Source of the DNA: Lichenihabitans psoromatis
GTDB taxonomy: Bacteria > Pseudomonadota > Alphaproteobacteria > Rhizobiales > Beijerinckiaceae
Length of the DNA: 64,000 nucleotides
Assembly: GCF_004323635.1 (NCBI RefSeq)
Contig: NZ_CP036515.1
Coordinates: 1,981,001-2,045,000 of the forward strand
Direction of reading: 5' to 3'
Positions 52,412 to 64,000 of this stretch are shown here, in pieces. The notes under the pieces were generated by a model, which saw only the letters and a list, made by a program, of their open reading frames with translations, had not been told where the DNA came from and ran no database searches. The position numbers and the translations under genes are program-made. Position 1 is the first letter of the stretch, and every line of letters begins with the position of its first letter.

Positions 52412-52491
52412 CAAAAAAAAGGACCGCTAAAAGCGGCCCAGAGTCTAGGGAGGAAACGCCCAAGAAGGGCATGCGACAACCAACGTCGCAT
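52412..52491 (-). ncRNA. Alpha-r8 / MmgR-like (suhB motif) trans-acting sRNA
   Basis: Reading the minus strand from about 52491. A first hairpin (CATGCGAC with GTCGCATG, 7-nt loop) is followed by a short hairpin GCCC/GGGC (52458-52470). Next comes an unpaired stretch containing TTTCCTCCCT at 52448-52457, then a terminator stem (GGGCCGCT with AGCGGTCC) and eight T residues at 52413-52420. The TTTCCTCCCT motif and this three-hairpin layout of about 80 nt are those I remember for the alpha-r8 family (MmgR of Sinorhizobium), which pairs with ribosome-binding sites. It lies in an intergenic region with its own promoter. No start site was measured. Confidence 0.8.
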
Positions 52492-52496
52492 GGGTA

Positions 52497-52525
52497 ATAC
52501 TATGCTGCATTGCCGCAAAGGCAAG
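52497..52525 (-). promoter_or_regulatory. Promoter of the alpha-r8-like sRNA
   Basis: On the minus strand a -35 element CTTGCC (52520-52525) lies 17 nt from a -10 element TAGTAT (52497-52502). This fits the housekeeping sigma consensus of alphaproteobacteria (CTTGAC-N17-CTATAT). Transcription would start about 6-7 nt on, near 52490, where the first hairpin begins. Confidence 0.65.
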
Positions 52526-52645
52526 CTGTGTAACGAGGCGCCCTTTTATATTTTATTGTCTGTGGTAATTTTACAGCAGATAGGCTCGTCGAGATACGTT
52601 TGGCGCATTCGATCTTGCGCCGCCGTTATCGGCATCGAACAGACC

Positions 52646-53707
52646 TTAGATGCTGTCGGTGTTTGAAAACAGCATGGATGCGTGCGTCCCCGGTCCGTCG
52701 CTGCGATATTCGACCGTCGTCGCAAGCTTTGTTGCCATCGCCTTAACGATTGATCGACCGATCCCGGTCCTGGTGCCGGACTTTTCTGTGGCGACTTTGC
52801 CGACCCCTTCATCCTCGACGATCAGGCGCGTTTGGCGACAGGTCACGGCCTCGAGCCGCACGCGGATGGGACCGCTTCCGGTCGGATAGGCATATTTCAT
52901 CGCATTGATGACGAGTTCCGTCACGATGATGCCGATTGTCACCGCGGTGTCCGGGTTGATCTCGATCTCGTCGGCCAGCAGCACGAGTTGCGACGTGGCT
53001 TCCTGTGCATCGGCGGACTGGCGAAGATCCTCGATCAGTCCGGCCAGATAATGATGCAGCGCAACGGCCGTCACGTCGTCCGACGCATAGAGCCGACGAT
53101 GGACCTGGGCGATCGCCAGAACCCGCCGGTTCGCATCGGCCAATGCCGCGCGTGTGGCCGCATCGGCCGAACTTGCCTGCATGTGCAAGAAGGCTGCGAC
53201 GAGTTGAAGGCTGTTGCCGACCCGGTGATTGACCTCGCGCATCAGCACTTGCCGCTCTGCCGCCAGGGCCTCGAAGCGGTCTCGTGCCGCCCTGATCTCA
53301 CGGTCCGTTTCCGCTTTTTGCCGGCGTAAGGCCGTGCTTTCGATCGCCGAGCGGATCGCTGCATCGAGCAGATCATAGAAAGCGCCTTGAACGTCTTTGA
53401 CCACGTAATCGGCTGCGCCCGCCTTGAGGGCCGCGACCGCGATGCTGCTTTCGTTGGTGCCTGTCACGTAGATGACGGGCGGTGGATCGGGCAGGTCGCA
53501 AATGCGAAGCAGCGTCGTGAGACCGTCCTGTCCCGGCATATAATGGTCAAGCGCCACGCAATCGATCGTACCGGCCGCGATGCGGGCCAAGCCATCCTCG
53601 CCGCTCGAGACCGCCTCGACCGCATAGCCACGCCTCTGCAATTGCCGCTCGATAAGCCGAAGCAGGGCTGGGTCGTCGTCGATGTAAAGAATACGGGCGG
53701 ATGTCAC
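52646..53707 (-). CDS. Receiver domain fused to HWE/HisKA_2-type histidine kinase
   Basis: About 353 aa. Residues 1-125 form a receiver (ILYIDDDPALLRL, phospho-acceptor Asp in CVALDHYMPGQDG, TG and K positions present). Residues 160-350 form a HisKA_2/HWE-type kinase: LMREVNHRVGNSLQLVAAFLHMQ holds the His. The ATP lid region follows (VTELVINAMKYAYP, VEDEGVG). The GTG start at 53707 is six bp after the upstream regulator's stop. The order kinase-regulator-receiver/kinase suggests a phosphorelay. Confidence 0.88.
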   Translation of the reverse strand: MTSARILYIDDDPALLRLIERQLQRRGYAVEAVSSGEDGLARIAAGTIDCVALDHYMPGQDGLTTLLRICDLPDPPPVIYVTGTNESSIAVAALKAGAADYVVKDVQGAFYDLLDAAIRSAIESTALRRQKAETDREIRAARDRFEALAAERQVLMREVNHRVGNSLQLVAAFLHMQASSADAATRAALADANRRVLAIAQVHRRLYASDDVTAVALHHYLAGLIEDLRQSADAQEATSQLVLLADEIEINPDTAVTIGIIVTELVINAMKYAYPTGSGPIRVRLEAVTCRQTRLIVEDEGVGKVATEKSGTRTGIGRSIVKAMATKLATTVEYRSDGPGTHASMLFSNTDSI

Positions 53708-53713
53708 GTGAGG

Positions 53714-54148
53714 TCAGGCCGGCTCGGGAACCTGCATGACGGATAGAAACAGCCCGAGCTGTCTCACCGCCTCGGCGAAATTTTGATAAATCACCGGTTT
53801 GGTGATGTAGACGTTGCAGCCAAGGTCATAGCAGCGTTGGATTTCAAGCTTGTCGTCGGTTGTGGTCAACATGATGACCGGTAGCCGCTTCAAGATGCTA
53901 TTCTCCTTGACGCGTTTCAGCACCTCGGCGCCGCTCATGTCCGGCAGGTTGAGATCGAGCAGGATCAGCAGCGGAGTAGCCTTGCGATCCGCCGGCAACC
54001 CGCGCTGTTGGAAAAGGTGAGCGAGCGCGCTGGCTCCATCGCCGAAATGCACGATCTCGTTTTCGACGCCTGCGCGGCGGAGGTTCTTTTCGATTAACCG
54101 AGCATGACCCTCGTCATCCTCGATCATGATGATGGTCGGTAGGGTCAT
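53714..54148 (-). CDS. Single-domain response regulator (Rcp1-like)
   Basis: About 144 aa, a stand-alone receiver. IMIEDDEGHARLIEKNLRRAG gives the acidic pocket; LILLDLNLPDMSGAEVLK holds the phospho-Asp; MLTTTDDK and YITKP give the Thr and Lys. The extended loop after the Asp and the sequence resemble Rcp1-type partners of phytochrome-class kinases. No output domain. ATGA overlap with the upstream kinase gene. Confidence 0.9.
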   Translation of the reverse strand: MTLPTIIMIEDDEGHARLIEKNLRRAGVENEIVHFGDGASALAHLFQQRGLPADRKATPLLILLDLNLPDMSGAEVLKRVKENSILKRLPVIMLTTTDDKLEIQRCYDLGCNVYITKPVIYQNFAEAVRQLGLFLSVMQVPEPA

Positions 54149-55953
54149 GATGATCCATCGTCCTCCGTCATGTCGGCGGCTTTCGGCAGCACTACCGTAA
54201 AGACGCTGCCGAGCCCTGGCTTACTATCGAGCCGGATGGTGCCTTGCAGTCTTCGAACCAGCGAGCGCACGTTGGCAAGCCCGATGCCTTCGCCCGGCTC
54301 GTCCTGTTGCCCGGCCCGACGAAAAAGTTCGAAGACGCGCTCGCGATCCTGCGGCTCGATACCCCTCCCGTTGTCGCTCACCTCGAATGTCACGGTCGTG
54401 GCGGATTCGTCGGCCGCGATGTGGATCCGACCGGGGACCCCCGGCTGCGGATATTTGACCGCATTCTCGACCAGGTTGGAAAACACCTGCTCGACCGCGA
54501 TGCGATCTGCGATGAGACGCGGCAGCGGTGCGATCGTGATCGTGGCTCCGGAGCGCTGAACCCTGTGGGCGACACCGTCCGCGATCGAGCGCATGAGACG
54601 GTCCATGTCGAGCGCCTCCGGTCGAAAGTGCCGCTGGCCTTGACGCGACAAGCTGAGGATCGCTTTGATCAGCCTGTCCATCTTGTCGATCGACGATTGG
54701 ATGAAGCCGATCGCCTCATCGAAGTCGGCTTTCACCGTGTCGGGTGCATCGGCTCGAGCGCCCGGTGATCCTGCGGCGAATAATTGTCCACGAAGGCCGT
54801 CCAGTTCCGACGTGAAGCCCATGATGTTGACAAGCGGGGCACGCAGATCGTGGCTCACGATATAGGCGAACCGCTGCACCTCACGGTTTGTCTCCTGCAA
54901 ATCGGCCGTTCGCTCCGCGACCCGCTGTTCCAACCGCGTGTTGGACGCGCTGAGCATGGCCCGTGCGGCTTCGACCTCACGCCGCGAGCGGCTCTCGCGA
55001 CGCGCCAGACGGCGACCCAGCATCATGATGCCGGCGAGCGCCACGAAGGCGCCAGCCGCATAGGGGATGAAACGCCAGAGCCACGCTCGCCAGCGCGCGT
55101 CGATGACGCCGTCGCGGAAGACGACCGCCACGAAGACGGGCAGATCGCCGACGCGATGATAATAGCCGAATTGATGGGGGCCGGGCTCGAAGGTGCCATC
55201 GTCGGGCGCGAGTGCCGCCGCTGCCAGCACGCTGGGGCCGATCGTGTGAGGGGCCCGCATCGTCTTGAGGTCGGGATAGCGCGCCAAGACTTCTCCCGTG
55301 CCGTCGCGGATGAGGTCGATCCGCTCGTCGTTGCGCACGTCCAACCGCTGCCAATAATCGGTGAAGTAAGACAGCGCCATCGAGGCGGCCACCAAACCGC
55401 GAAAGCGTCCGTCGGCTGCCTCGATCCGTCGGGCCACTAGAAAGGTCGGCTTATGCGAGACGCGACCGACAATCGGCTCGCCGATGATGAGCTTGTCGCC
55501 GGCCTGCTGGGCGTTGCGGAATACCGCCCGGTCGGCCATCGAAACGATGGTGGGTAGATCGGGCACGGTGGCTCGTCGCACGCGGCCGGTTTCGTCCACG
55601 AGCCAGATGTCGTCCACATAGGGCAGCATGGCATTCATGCTCCTCATGTCGGTTCCGAGGTCCTTCGACTGCTCGATGTTGTCCCAATCGCGACCGGCGG
55701 TGGCGTTCAAGGTCGCGTGCAGCGCGATATCCGAGACCTCGAAGAGGCGTTTGGCGTGGTCGGCGAGAAAATAGGCCGACTGCTCTGCGTGGGCTTCCGC
55801 TTCTTCGAAGAGCGTCTGACGCTCGTGCCAAACGATGAAGCTGGACGTGAGAATGATGAGGACAAGCCCGAGCGAGCCCATCAGTGTGCTGGTTTGCTTG
55901 AGGGTGAAGCGGCTGAGGATGGCGCCCGGGCCTCGGCGTCGCTGAACCATCAT
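54145..55953 (-). CDS. Membrane sensor histidine kinase with periplasmic Cache-like domain
   Basis: About 602 aa from the ATG-ATG at 55953. Membrane helix near residues 25-43, a periplasmic sensory region of about 230 residues (DIWLVDETGRVRRATVPDLP), a second helix near 300-320, a short coiled coil, then HisKA with FAYIVSHDLRAPLVNIMGF and HATPase_c with ENAVKYPQPG, DNGRGIEP and GEGIGLANV. The kinase end resembles phytochrome-class kinases that use Rcp1-type regulators, matching the next gene. First of three genes. Stimulus unknown. Confidence 0.88.
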   Translation of the reverse strand: MMVQRRRGPGAILSRFTLKQTSTLMGSLGLVLIILTSSFIVWHERQTLFEEAEAHAEQSAYFLADHAKRLFEVSDIALHATLNATAGRDWDNIEQSKDLGTDMRSMNAMLPYVDDIWLVDETGRVRRATVPDLPTIVSMADRAVFRNAQQAGDKLIIGEPIVGRVSHKPTFLVARRIEAADGRFRGLVAASMALSYFTDYWQRLDVRNDERIDLIRDGTGEVLARYPDLKTMRAPHTIGPSVLAAAALAPDDGTFEPGPHQFGYYHRVGDLPVFVAVVFRDGVIDARWRAWLWRFIPYAAGAFVALAGIMMLGRRLARRESRSRREVEAARAMLSASNTRLEQRVAERTADLQETNREVQRFAYIVSHDLRAPLVNIMGFTSELDGLRGQLFAAGSPGARADAPDTVKADFDEAIGFIQSSIDKMDRLIKAILSLSRQGQRHFRPEALDMDRLMRSIADGVAHRVQRSGATITIAPLPRLIADRIAVEQVFSNLVENAVKYPQPGVPGRIHIAADESATTVTFEVSDNGRGIEPQDRERVFELFRRAGQQDEPGEGIGLANVRSLVRRLQGTIRLDSKPGLGSVFTVVLPKAADMTEDDGSS

Positions 55954-56243
55954 GGATCGACCCACCCTCGCCTGCGCGGGGCGAGGACAAGGCGACACGA
56001 GCCGGCGCGACATGCTGCGGTTGAGGCGATTGCATCATCGACCATGCGGGTGCCTTGGGCCATAAAGGTGCAGGATCGTCTGCTCCGGCGACCCCAGCGG
56101 TCGTTACCACGCCATCAAAAGCAAGCGTTTTCGTGGTGTTGCCGCGCCGGTCTATTTGGATCTTGGGGGTCGGCACTCTTGCACGCGTTTGGTAAGAGCC
56201 TCAAAAGGACGCCGTTCGCGCAGCCGCAACCGCAGGAATCCTC

Positions 56244-56651
56244 GTGACGCAAAACGATCTGGTGACCCAAGATCTCGTCTTGGCGGGTTGGAGCATCGTC
56301 CTGGCTCTCGTCCAACTCGGCTTGGCGGGGATCGGCAAACGCATGCAGGAACCGCGCTCGTGGGGGGCTGGGCCGCGCGACGACGTGATGAGCTATTCGG
56401 GTCGCACCGCGCGCCTGATCCGAGCGCAAAGCAATCTGATGGAGACCTTGCCAATGTTCCTCGGCGCGGTCGCGATCGCGCATCTGGCGGGTCGCAACGG
56501 CTCGCTTTCGGTGCTGGGGGCTGAACTCTACTTGGCCGGGCGAGTTATCTATGTGCCGCTCTATTGGTTCGGCGTTCCTTATGTTCGAACCTTGGTCTGG
56601 CTGGTCGCGACGTTGGGTCTGTGCCTCGTTCTCACAGACTGCCTGTCCTGA
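56244..56651 (+). CDS. MAPEG family membrane protein
   Basis: About 135 aa with four predicted membrane helices. The pattern RTARLIRAQSNLMETLPMFLGAV matches the MAPEG glutathione-metabolism family, whose E-x-x-x-x motif is here RAQSNLMETLP. The GTG start at 56244 has AGGA upstream. Enzymatic activity of bacterial members is mostly untested. It lies just before the groESL control region. Confidence 0.85.
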   Translation: MTQNDLVTQDLVLAGWSIVLALVQLGLAGIGKRMQEPRSWGAGPRDDVMSYSGRTARLIRAQSNLMETLPMFLGAVAIAHLAGRNGSLSVLGAELYLAGRVIYVPLYWFGVPYVRTLVWLVATLGLCLVLTDCLS

Positions 56652-56682
56652 GATGGTTCCGGCGGCAAAAAGCGAGCCGATC

Positions 56683-56711
56683 TTGACACCTCACGGGCGA
56701 GTCCGTAGATA
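56683..56711 (+). promoter_or_regulatory. groESL promoter
   Basis: TTGACA (56683-56688), exactly 17 nt, then TAGATA (56706-56711): a near-consensus housekeeping promoter placed so that transcription starts just before the CIRCE element. The -35 is perfect. Confidence 0.65.
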
Positions 56712-56724
56712 GGCGCTGCCTGCT

Positions 56725-56751
56725 TTGGCACTCGACACACGAGAGTGCCAA
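56725..56751. promoter_or_regulatory. CIRCE element (HrcA operator) upstream of groES
   Basis: TTGGCACTC (56725-56733), 9-nt spacer, GAGTGCCAA (56743-56751): a perfect inverted repeat that differs from the canonical TTAGCACTC-N9-GAGTGCTAA only by a symmetrical A-T to G-C change. It lies about 14 nt after the -10 element and 78 nt before groES, where HrcA repression and mRNA stability control are known in alphaproteobacteria. Confidence 0.9.
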
Positions 56752-56828
56752 CCTGCATCGGCACTCGGCTTTGGCACCGCGCGGCGCCTTCGCGAAGGCT
56801 CCCGGTCCGTATCGATAGGACATTCATC

Positions 56829-57116
56829 ATGAACTTTCGTCCCCTGCACGACCGTGTGGTCGTCAAGCGCCTCGAAGGCGAAGAAAAGACCAAGGGCGGC
56901 ATCATCATCCCGGACACCGCCAAGGAGAAGCCTCAGGAAGGCGAGATCATCGCGGTCGGACCTGGTGGTCGCGACGAAAGCGGTAAGCTGACCCCCCTCG
57001 ACGTGAAGGCTGGCGACAAGGTTCTGTTCGGCAAATGGTCGGGCACGGAAGTCAAGATCGACGGCCAAGATCTCCTTATCATGAAGGAGAGCGACATCAT
57101 GGGCGTCGTCGGCTGA
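56829..57116 (+). CDS. groES: Co-chaperonin GroES
   Basis: 95 aa, exact family length. [33 protein letters not shown] holds the mobile loop that binds GroEL, and [16 protein letters not shown] ends the protein. It forms the heptameric lid of GroEL. The start at 56829 gives the standard [10 protein letters not shown]-terminus; 57 bp separate it from groEL. Regulated by the CIRCE element upstream. Confidence 0.98.
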   Translation: MNFRPLHDRVVVKRLEGEEKTKGGIIIPDTAKEKPQEGEIIAVGPGGRDESGKLTPLDVKAGDKVLFGKWSGTEVKIDGQDLLIMKESDIMGVVG

Positions 57117-57148
57117 CCTCGAGCCTCGATCCATCTTTCAAGATTTGA

Positions 57149-58813
<1,665 letters not shown>

Positions 58814-58850
58814 AGTCGTCCGTACAGTCAGCTCTGCTTGTTAGAATGGG

Positions 58851-58877
58851 AGCCCGGCGAAAGCCGGGCTCTTTTTC
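58851..58877 (+). terminator. Rho-independent terminator of groESL
   Basis: AGCCCGGC and GCCGGGCT form a perfect 8-bp stem with a GAAA loop, then CTTTTTC. It lies 38 bp after the groEL stop. Confidence 0.93.
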
Positions 58878-59038
58878 GTTCAGCCGGTGGGCTGCGTCGT
58901 CCCGATCTCCGGCCGATCTTTCCCAAGCCGCAACGATGGTCGATCCCGCGCCGGTCGCCGGTCGCCGATCGACTCTCGCTTGGCCGGAACTCGTCCCTTT
59001 GTTGTCGTCGCTAAGTGTCGTGGGCCTCGCTCGGGAGG

Positions 59039-59797
59039 CTAGACGACGCCATCTGGTCTGACGCCGAACAGGCGTGTGACGAGCCGCCAGCAGGCGAGGA
59101 TCACCAACCAGGTCAATAGTCCCGCGAGGATTGAGTCGGACAGGAAATGCCCACCGAAGGCGATCCGAAGCAGACTCGTGGCGGCGCCGAACACCAAAGC
59201 GGCCGCGATGGCGATCGGTCGCCAGGGTAGGGGCACCAGCACTGCGGGCGCGAGGGTCCAAAAAGCTTCGGCGCCTTCTCCTGACACGAAGGAGCAATTG
59301 CGTCGGCACTCACCATCGAAGCGATAGAATGGTTTGAAGGCCTGATCGCCACCAAATTGCGTGACCTGATAAGGCCTCGGCCGATGCGAATGATCCTTGA
59401 GCAGCGTGTTGACCAGGAGGCCCGGCCCGATCGCGAGGCTGAGCGCCATGAAGATCAAGCCGACGCCTGTCGGCGCCCAGATCCTAGACCGCATCAATTG
59501 CCGCATGCCGTAGAGCGCGAGCATGACGGCGAATAGACAGAAGGGCGTCCAGTAGAACAGCCGACGCAGCGCGTTGCCGAGCGGGGTCTGACCGACGAAC
59601 TGGTTGTTGCCGAGCGCGAAGATCGAGGCGACGCGGAGATCGAGGCTCGGCGTGATCGTGAAGACGAGGCAGGTGAGGGCGACAGCCGCGAGGCTGCCTG
59701 CGACGATGCGGGTTGACGTCAAGCGGTCGTGGGTCAGCGCGCCATCCCTTCGAAAGATCGAGATGGTTCTGTTAGCTGCCAGACGGGTCCCACTCAA
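59039..59797 (-). CDS. PAP2-family membrane phosphatase (altered motif 2)
   Basis: About 252 aa with six predicted membrane helices. Motif 1 is present as KDHSHRPRP and motif 3 as LRIAFGGHFLSDS (catalytic His and Asp). Motif 2, normally PSGH, reads CSFVSGEGAEAF, so Glu replaces the His. Related LpxE-type enzymes act on lipid A or undecaprenyl pyrophosphate at the periplasmic face. The start is TTG at 59797 and is uncertain. The gene is followed by nothing on the same strand before the groEL terminator. Confidence 0.78.
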   Translation of the reverse strand: MSGTRLAANRTISIFRRDGALTHDRLTSTRIVAGSLAAVALTCLVFTITPSLDLRVASIFALGNNQFVGQTPLGNALRRLFYWTPFCLFAVMLALYGMRQLMRSRIWAPTGVGLIFMALSLAIGPGLLVNTLLKDHSHRPRPYQVTQFGGDQAFKPFYRFDGECRRNCSFVSGEGAEAFWTLAPAVLVPLPWRPIAIAAALVFGAATSLLRIAFGGHFLSDSILAGLLTWLVILACWRLVTRLFGVRPDGVV

Positions 59798-59833
59798 GCG
59801 AGGTGAGACGCGTTTCTCCGTCGAGCCTGGTGC

Positions 59834-60214
59834 TTAGGCTGCGAGGAGGCGCTGCACTTCGCCCACAAGATCCTTCAAGTGAAAGGGCTTGGAGAGGATC
59901 TTGGCTTCCTTCGGGGCATTGTTGTCGGGGTTCAGCGCCACCGCCGCAAACCCCGTAATGAACATGACCTTGATGTCGGGGTCGAGTTCGGTCGCGCGGC
60001 GGGCCAGTTCGATCCCGTCCATCTCCGGCATGACGATATCGGTGAGGAGAAGCTCGAAGGGCTCTTCCCGAAGGCGATGATAGGCCGACAGTCCATTGTC
60101 GAAAGAGGCGACGTTATAGCCGGCATTTTGTAGCGCCTTGACCAGAAACCGACGCATGTCGTTATCGTCTTCGGCCAGGAGGATCTTGGTGATCGGATTG
60201 TCGCTCAGGTCCAT
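59834..60214 (-). CDS. cpdR: Response regulator CpdR
   Basis: About 126 aa, single receiver domain. KILLAEDDNDMRRFLVKALQNAGY, the phospho-Asp in LLLTDIVMPEMDG, and FITGFAAVALNPDN, then ILSKPFHLKDLV, are the CpdR pattern. In Caulobacter CpdR, unphosphorylated, recruits ClpXP to poles to degrade CtrA and other cell-cycle proteins. Start ATG at 60214, standard for the family. Alone on the minus strand upstream of the PAP2 gene and divergent from the rrn operon. Confidence 0.93.
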   Translation of the reverse strand: MDLSDNPITKILLAEDDNDMRRFLVKALQNAGYNVASFDNGLSAYHRLREEPFELLLTDIVMPEMDGIELARRATELDPDIKVMFITGFAAVALNPDNNAPKEAKILSKPFHLKDLVGEVQRLLAA

Positions 60215-60888
60215 CGGTGAGTTCCCTAAAATCTTAGCGATCATAGGGCTATGGCGGTGTGAATGACAGGTTAAACAATGAGGCCGAATCGTCGTTTTTG
60301 CGCGTCTCGCCCGTGAACGATCCGACACTGTTGCGCCAATCCCACGCAGCGGGATCACGCTCAGACGCGCGCGCGTTCTATGCCTGTGGAAGAGGCACCA
60401 TCTGCCTAGGGTTCAGCCCTGTCTGTCATTTTTATGTGATTTAGGGAGTTGACAGGCTCGGCGGCTTTCCCTAGAAGACGGTCATCGACGGCGGGGCCAA
60501 CGAGGTTTGGTTCTGCGGCGGCGATGATCCATCTTCTGCATTATTTTGTAGGGGTAGCGACCGGGTAGGGCCCTGGGGTGCTGGATTTTGTCGTTTGGGT
60601 ATTTTGGTCTTTGGGCTGGGGTGCTTTTCGTCTTGAGTTTCGCTGTTTGACATTTGAATCGGAAGAAAGAGAAACGTAGGCGGCGTCTGATATCCTTGCG
60701 GATCGAGCAATCGATCGAATGGGATAATCTGGCGGTCTACGTTACATCTGGGTTTCTTGGGATTTGGCTTAGTTTTGCTAGGTTGGGTTTTGAGAGATCT
60801 GGGTTACTCGTCAAGAGAGACCTCTGTGAAGGGGTGTAATGATGACTTAGCCGGAGCAAATTCTCTGTGGTTTCTTTATTGAAGCCTA
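60215..60888. other. Control and leader region of the rrn operon
   Basis: About 670 bp without coding sequence. It holds the divergent cpdR promoter region, the strong rrn promoter candidate listed separately, and a roughly 410-nt 16S leader. Pyrimidine-rich tracts and several imperfect repeats occur in 60540-60660; no clear boxA was located. Confidence 0.5.
60449..60477 (+). promoter_or_regulatory. rrn promoter candidate
   Basis: TTGACA (60449-60454), 17 nt, then TAGAAG (60472-60477). The perfect -35 and ideal spacing suit a strong rRNA promoter, about 410 nt before the 16S start, which is a typical distance. Confidence 0.55.
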
Positions 60889-62381
<1,493 letters not shown>

Positions 62382-62582
62382 GGCTGTTCAGACGATCCTG
62401 GTTTTCGGACCGGGTGGCGCTCTTCGGCTGTTTTAGAATCAACGACCAGTCATGGTCGGCAATGCGGGATGTCGGCGCCGTCTAACGTTTCTCTTTCTTC
62501 CATTGATATGCGGGACCGCTGGTCCGGTTTGAGGCCTCTGTCGCAAGATGGGTTGTCTCGCTGGGCGGCGGGGATCAGGTTC

Positions 62583-62659
62583 GGGCTTGTAGCTCAGTTG
62601 GTTAGAGCGCGCGCTTGATAAGCGTGAGGTCGGAAGTTCAAGTCTTCCCAGGCCCACCA
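62583..62659 (+). tRNA. tRNA-Ile (GAT)
   Basis: 77-nt cloverleaf including encoded CCA. Acceptor GGGCTTG pairs with CAGGCCC, D-arm AGCTCAGTTGGTTAGAGC, anticodon loop CTTGATAAG (GAT), T-arm GTTCAAGTC. Standard position in the 16S-23S spacer. Confidence 0.98.
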
Positions 62660-62711
62660 TGTTGACGTTGAGGCCGGGGCGGTTTGGCTGTTGGCTTTGA
62701 TGGAACGGAAC

Positions 62712-62787
62712 GGGGCCTTAGCTCAGCTGGGAGAGCGCCTGCTTTGCAAGCAGGATGTCGTCGGTTCGATCCCGTCAGGCTCCACCA
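62712..62787 (+). tRNA. tRNA-Ala (TGC)
   Basis: 76-nt cloverleaf including encoded CCA. Acceptor GGGGCCT with AGGCTCC (one G-U pair), anticodon loop CTTTGCAAG (TGC), T-loop GGTTCGATCCC. Second spacer tRNA, 52 nt after tRNA-Ile. Confidence 0.98.
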
Positions 62788-63260
62788 TTCGCTTTGGCCG
62801 ACGTTGGGTTGGCCGAGGCTGAGCGATCCGCATATCGGAAAAAGTTTTGCTTGGGGCTTGATCCTTTGGGGTCTGCTGCAGGCGGGTTGTTTAACATTGT
62901 GAAGAGGGAATGCATCCGAACGTTTGGGGCGCATGCTGATCGTGGTGGGGTTTTGACCCTGGGCGAGCGGCGGATATGCGTGTCGAACCGACGGCCTTTG
63001 GGCCGTGTCCTATCAGCTTGACCGCAGGTGGGGATGTTGGATGTGTTTGAAGCAAAAAATGGTCTTTAAAGACGGATCGATGCTTTGACTGGGTTGGTGG
63101 ATCGTCCGCAAGGATGGATTGGCCGATCTGGTGACGCATGCGTGTTGTGAGGGGTCTGCCGAGGCTCTGTTCGTGACGGCTCTTGAGTGAGCGACGCTGT
63201 AACCCACGCGATAAACAGCTGTGCTTTGGCGCAGGCGGGGTGAGCATTGATAATGAGAGC
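62788..63260 (+). other. 16S-23S internal transcribed spacer, distal part
   Basis: About 470 bp between tRNA-Ala and 23S. No gene seen; short open frames are composition artefacts. It contains the sequences that pair to form the pre-23S processing stem. Confidence 0.7.

Positions 63261-64000
<740 letters not shown>

Noticed and set aside
62639..62660. Many open frames within the rRNA operon and its spacers
   Set aside because: They are read through stable RNA genes and have no coding character.

Overview
The window is a GC-rich chromosomal segment of an alphaproteobacterium, most likely of the order Hyphomicrobiales (Rhizobiales). Evidence: the 16S rRNA sequence type; an rrn operon with tRNA-Ile(GAT) and tRNA-Ala(TGC) in the spacer; an enlarged helix-9 region in the 23S rRNA; and typical alphaproteobacterial genes (a MucR-family regulator, CpdR, a SciP/DUF1153-like protein, an HWE-type kinase, FdsGBA formate dehydrogenase, CsgH). 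Also present are an alpha-r8/MmgR-like small RNA and an EcfG-type promoter. I did not fix the genus; a Beijerinckiaceae/Lichenihabitantaceae/Methylobacteriaceae-like organism is my best guess.

Layout. 1-9844: a divergent polyol (probably tetritol or glycerol-like) catabolic locus. The minus-strand operon encodes a sugar ABC transporter, a DeoR repressor, a D-threitol-dehydrogenase-like SDR and DhaK/DhaL. The plus-strand pair encodes an FGGY kinase and a GlpD/EryB-like dehydrogenase. One control region (6438-6608) with a palindrome serves both. 9841-16222: a membrane diguanylate cyclase, MucR, a 50-aa DUF1127 protein, a YcaQ-like DNA glycosylase, a TerB-like protein and a GH26-like hydrolase. 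16432-20681: sulfate ABC transporter. 20695-24712: an NMT1/THI5-type ABC transporter with two different permeases. 24995-26773: a MerR regulator, a divergent SciP-like protein and a decayed operon whose SDR has a stop codon exactly at the catalytic tyrosine.

26832-32835: a curli-type functional amyloid locus (csgA, csgH, csgB, csgF, csgG on plus), flanked by an upstream LuxR-type regulator coupled to an unnamed exported protein and by two small downstream exported proteins. No csgE or csgC is visible. 32851-41188: housekeeping and accessory enzymes (Tag glycosylase, alpha/beta hydrolase, outer-membrane barrel, CoA-transferase, SnoaL-like proteins, a Tat-exported Gfo/Idh/MocA oxidoreductase, an SDR). 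41244-50011: the NAD-dependent formate dehydrogenase locus fdsR-fdsG-fdsB-fdsA-(OFA transporter)-fdhD-fdsD. 50106-52073: two transglutaminase-like proteins. 52412-52491: an alpha-r8/MmgR-like sRNA with a good promoter and terminator. 52646-55953: a three-gene phosphorelay. 56829-58813: groES-groEL under a CIRCE operator. 59039-60214: PAP2 phosphatase and CpdR. 60889-64000: rrn operon (16S, tRNA-Ile, tRNA-Ala, start of 23S).

The polyol locus imports a polyol and offers two ways in: kinase then dehydrogenase, or dehydrogenase then DhaK-type kinase. The fds locus pairs a formate/oxalate-type carrier with cytosolic formate oxidation to NADH. The best candidate for something undescribed is the compact curli locus with its unassigned exported partners and PAS-like/LuxR regulator. 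All calls come from reading the sequence; no database search was run, and start codons are chosen from Shine-Dalgarno motifs, gene overlaps and family alignment from memory.
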